From contig CANMVD010000010.1 in NCBI GenBank assembly GCA_947501275.1, positions 1-64,000 on the forward strand: a stretch of 64,000 nt of DNA, written 5' to 3'. Below the pieces are notes generated by a model. The model was given only the letters and a program-made list of their open reading frames with translations, did no database searches and was not told the DNA's origin. How positions within the stretch are numbered: the stretch's first letter is position 1; the number at the start of each line of letters is the position of its first letter. Shown here in pieces: positions 63,545 to 64,000 of the stretch. This stretch comes from an uncultured Tateyamaria sp. (GTDB lineage Bacteria > Pseudomonadota > Alphaproteobacteria > Rhodobacterales > Rhodobacteraceae). A program made the position numbers and the translations under genes.

Positions 63545-64000
63545 ATGTTCCTGAAATTGAAAACCGCGACAGCGGCCATTGCCCTGTCTGCTATGGGTTC
63601 TGCGGCCTTTGCGGCTGATCTGGTCATCAACTTTGACGACCTGAACCCAGGCCCCAAAAAGGGCTTTGAAGATGCGGTCGCTCAGTTCAAAGCTGAGAAC
63701 CCAGACATCAACGTGGTCGTCAACATCAACGACCGCGAGGCGCACAAGACAGCGATTCGGAACTTCTTGACCGCGGATGCGCCAGACGTCACCAGCTGGT
63801 ATCCCGGCAACCGCATGGCACCCTTTGTTGATGCTGGATTGTTCCAGCCTGTCGACGATGTGTGGGAAGAAAACGGCTTCAACGAAGATCTGGCCGCCAT
63901 CAAACCCACCATGTCGCGTGACGGCAAGATCTGGGGTGTGCCTTACAGCTACTACCAGTGGGGTATCTACTACCGCAAAGACATCTTTGACCTGCTGGAG
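63545..64000 (+). CDS. ABC transporter sugar-binding protein (partial)
   Basis: The first 152 codons of an extracellular solute-binding protein family 1 member; the frame is open to the end of the window. The signal peptide (MFLKLKTATAAIALSAMGSAAFA) is cut near residue 23. The mature part starts ADLVINFDDLNPGP, with later motifs DAPDVTSWYPGNRMAPFVDAG and GKIWGVPYSYYQWGIYYRKD typical of sugar/glycoside binders. GGGAGG lies 6 bases before the ATG. It is divergent from iclR and the ABC ATPase. Confidence 0.9.
   Translation, partial: MFLKLKTATAAIALSAMGSAAFAADLVINFDDLNPGPKKGFEDAVAQFKAENPDINVVVNINDREAHKTAIRNFLTADAPDVTSWYPGNRMAPFVDAGLFQPVDDVWEENGFNEDLAAIKPTMSRDGKIWGVPYSYYQWGIYYRKDIFDLLE

Overview
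This is a GC-rich chromosomal segment from an alphaproteobacterium, most likely a marine member of the Roseobacter group (Rhodobacterales). The pointers are the Paracoccus/Rhodobacter-style ctaC-ctaB-ctaG-ctaE cytochrome oxidase operon, the ligase-associated pdeM/helicase DNA-repair pair, a Tad pilus locus whose pilins carry a GAVTVDW motif, a SulP transporter and RTX genes. No tRNA, rRNA, IS element, prophage or CRISPR array was seen. Genes are tightly packed, often with overlapping stop and start codons, and several starts are best read as TTG.

Layout. 1-3.3 kb: end of folD and the pdeM/DEXH helicase pair. 3.4-16.3 kb: one long minus-strand run holding a Tad (Flp) pilus locus: two small pilins, CpaB, secretin CpaC, an OmpA lipoprotein, CpaE/TadZ, CpaF/TadA, TadB, TadC, two TPR lipoproteins, prepilin peptidase CpaA, then an AAA ATPase and a dehydrogenase. 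TadE/F/G-type minor pilins are not present here. 16.7-21 kb: a lytic transglycosylase, then a four-gene operon in which a LOV photoreceptor gene lies between the two subunits of a 3-oxoacid CoA-transferase, then a secreted SRPBCC protein divergent from a MarR regulator. 21.6-27 kb: topA, dprA, tldD. 27.2-34.7 kb: cytochrome c oxidase subunits II and III with assembly factors, SURF1, thrC, an M16 protease and an acetyltransferase. 34.8-45 kb: an exported metallo-hydrolase, an FAD-linked dehydrogenase, apt, a DsbA-like protein, an SDR-DoxX fusion, MTA phosphorylase, a repeat-rich membrane protein and a SulP transporter. 45.1-50.7 kb: five consecutive minus-strand RTX genes of nearly equal length. 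50.7-61 kb: flavin reductase, acetyltransferase, EcsC protein, modABC, NUDIX, DUF1178, SDR, lysC, ptsP. 61-64 kb: a DnaA-box-bearing spacer, then a sugar-type ABC transporter ATPase and IclR regulator divergent from a solute-binding protein that runs off the window.

Most notable. (1) The five tandem RTX proteins share full-length architecture: a ~145-residue N-terminal domain I do not recognise, 11-12 calcium-binding nonapeptides in fixed order and a common C-terminal cap. This looks like a paralogous secreted-protein array. (2) A LOV protein with all visible flavin-contact residues and an intact ATPase domain, but with Asn where the HWE/HisKA_2 phospho-acceptor His should be, is embedded in a ketone-body/acetoacetate CoA-transferase operon, which suggests light input into carbon metabolism. 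(3) Both Flp pilins replace the canonical +5 Glu/+6 Tyr with Asp/Trp. (4) A promoter with two perfect palindromes fits IclR control of the sugar ABC system.
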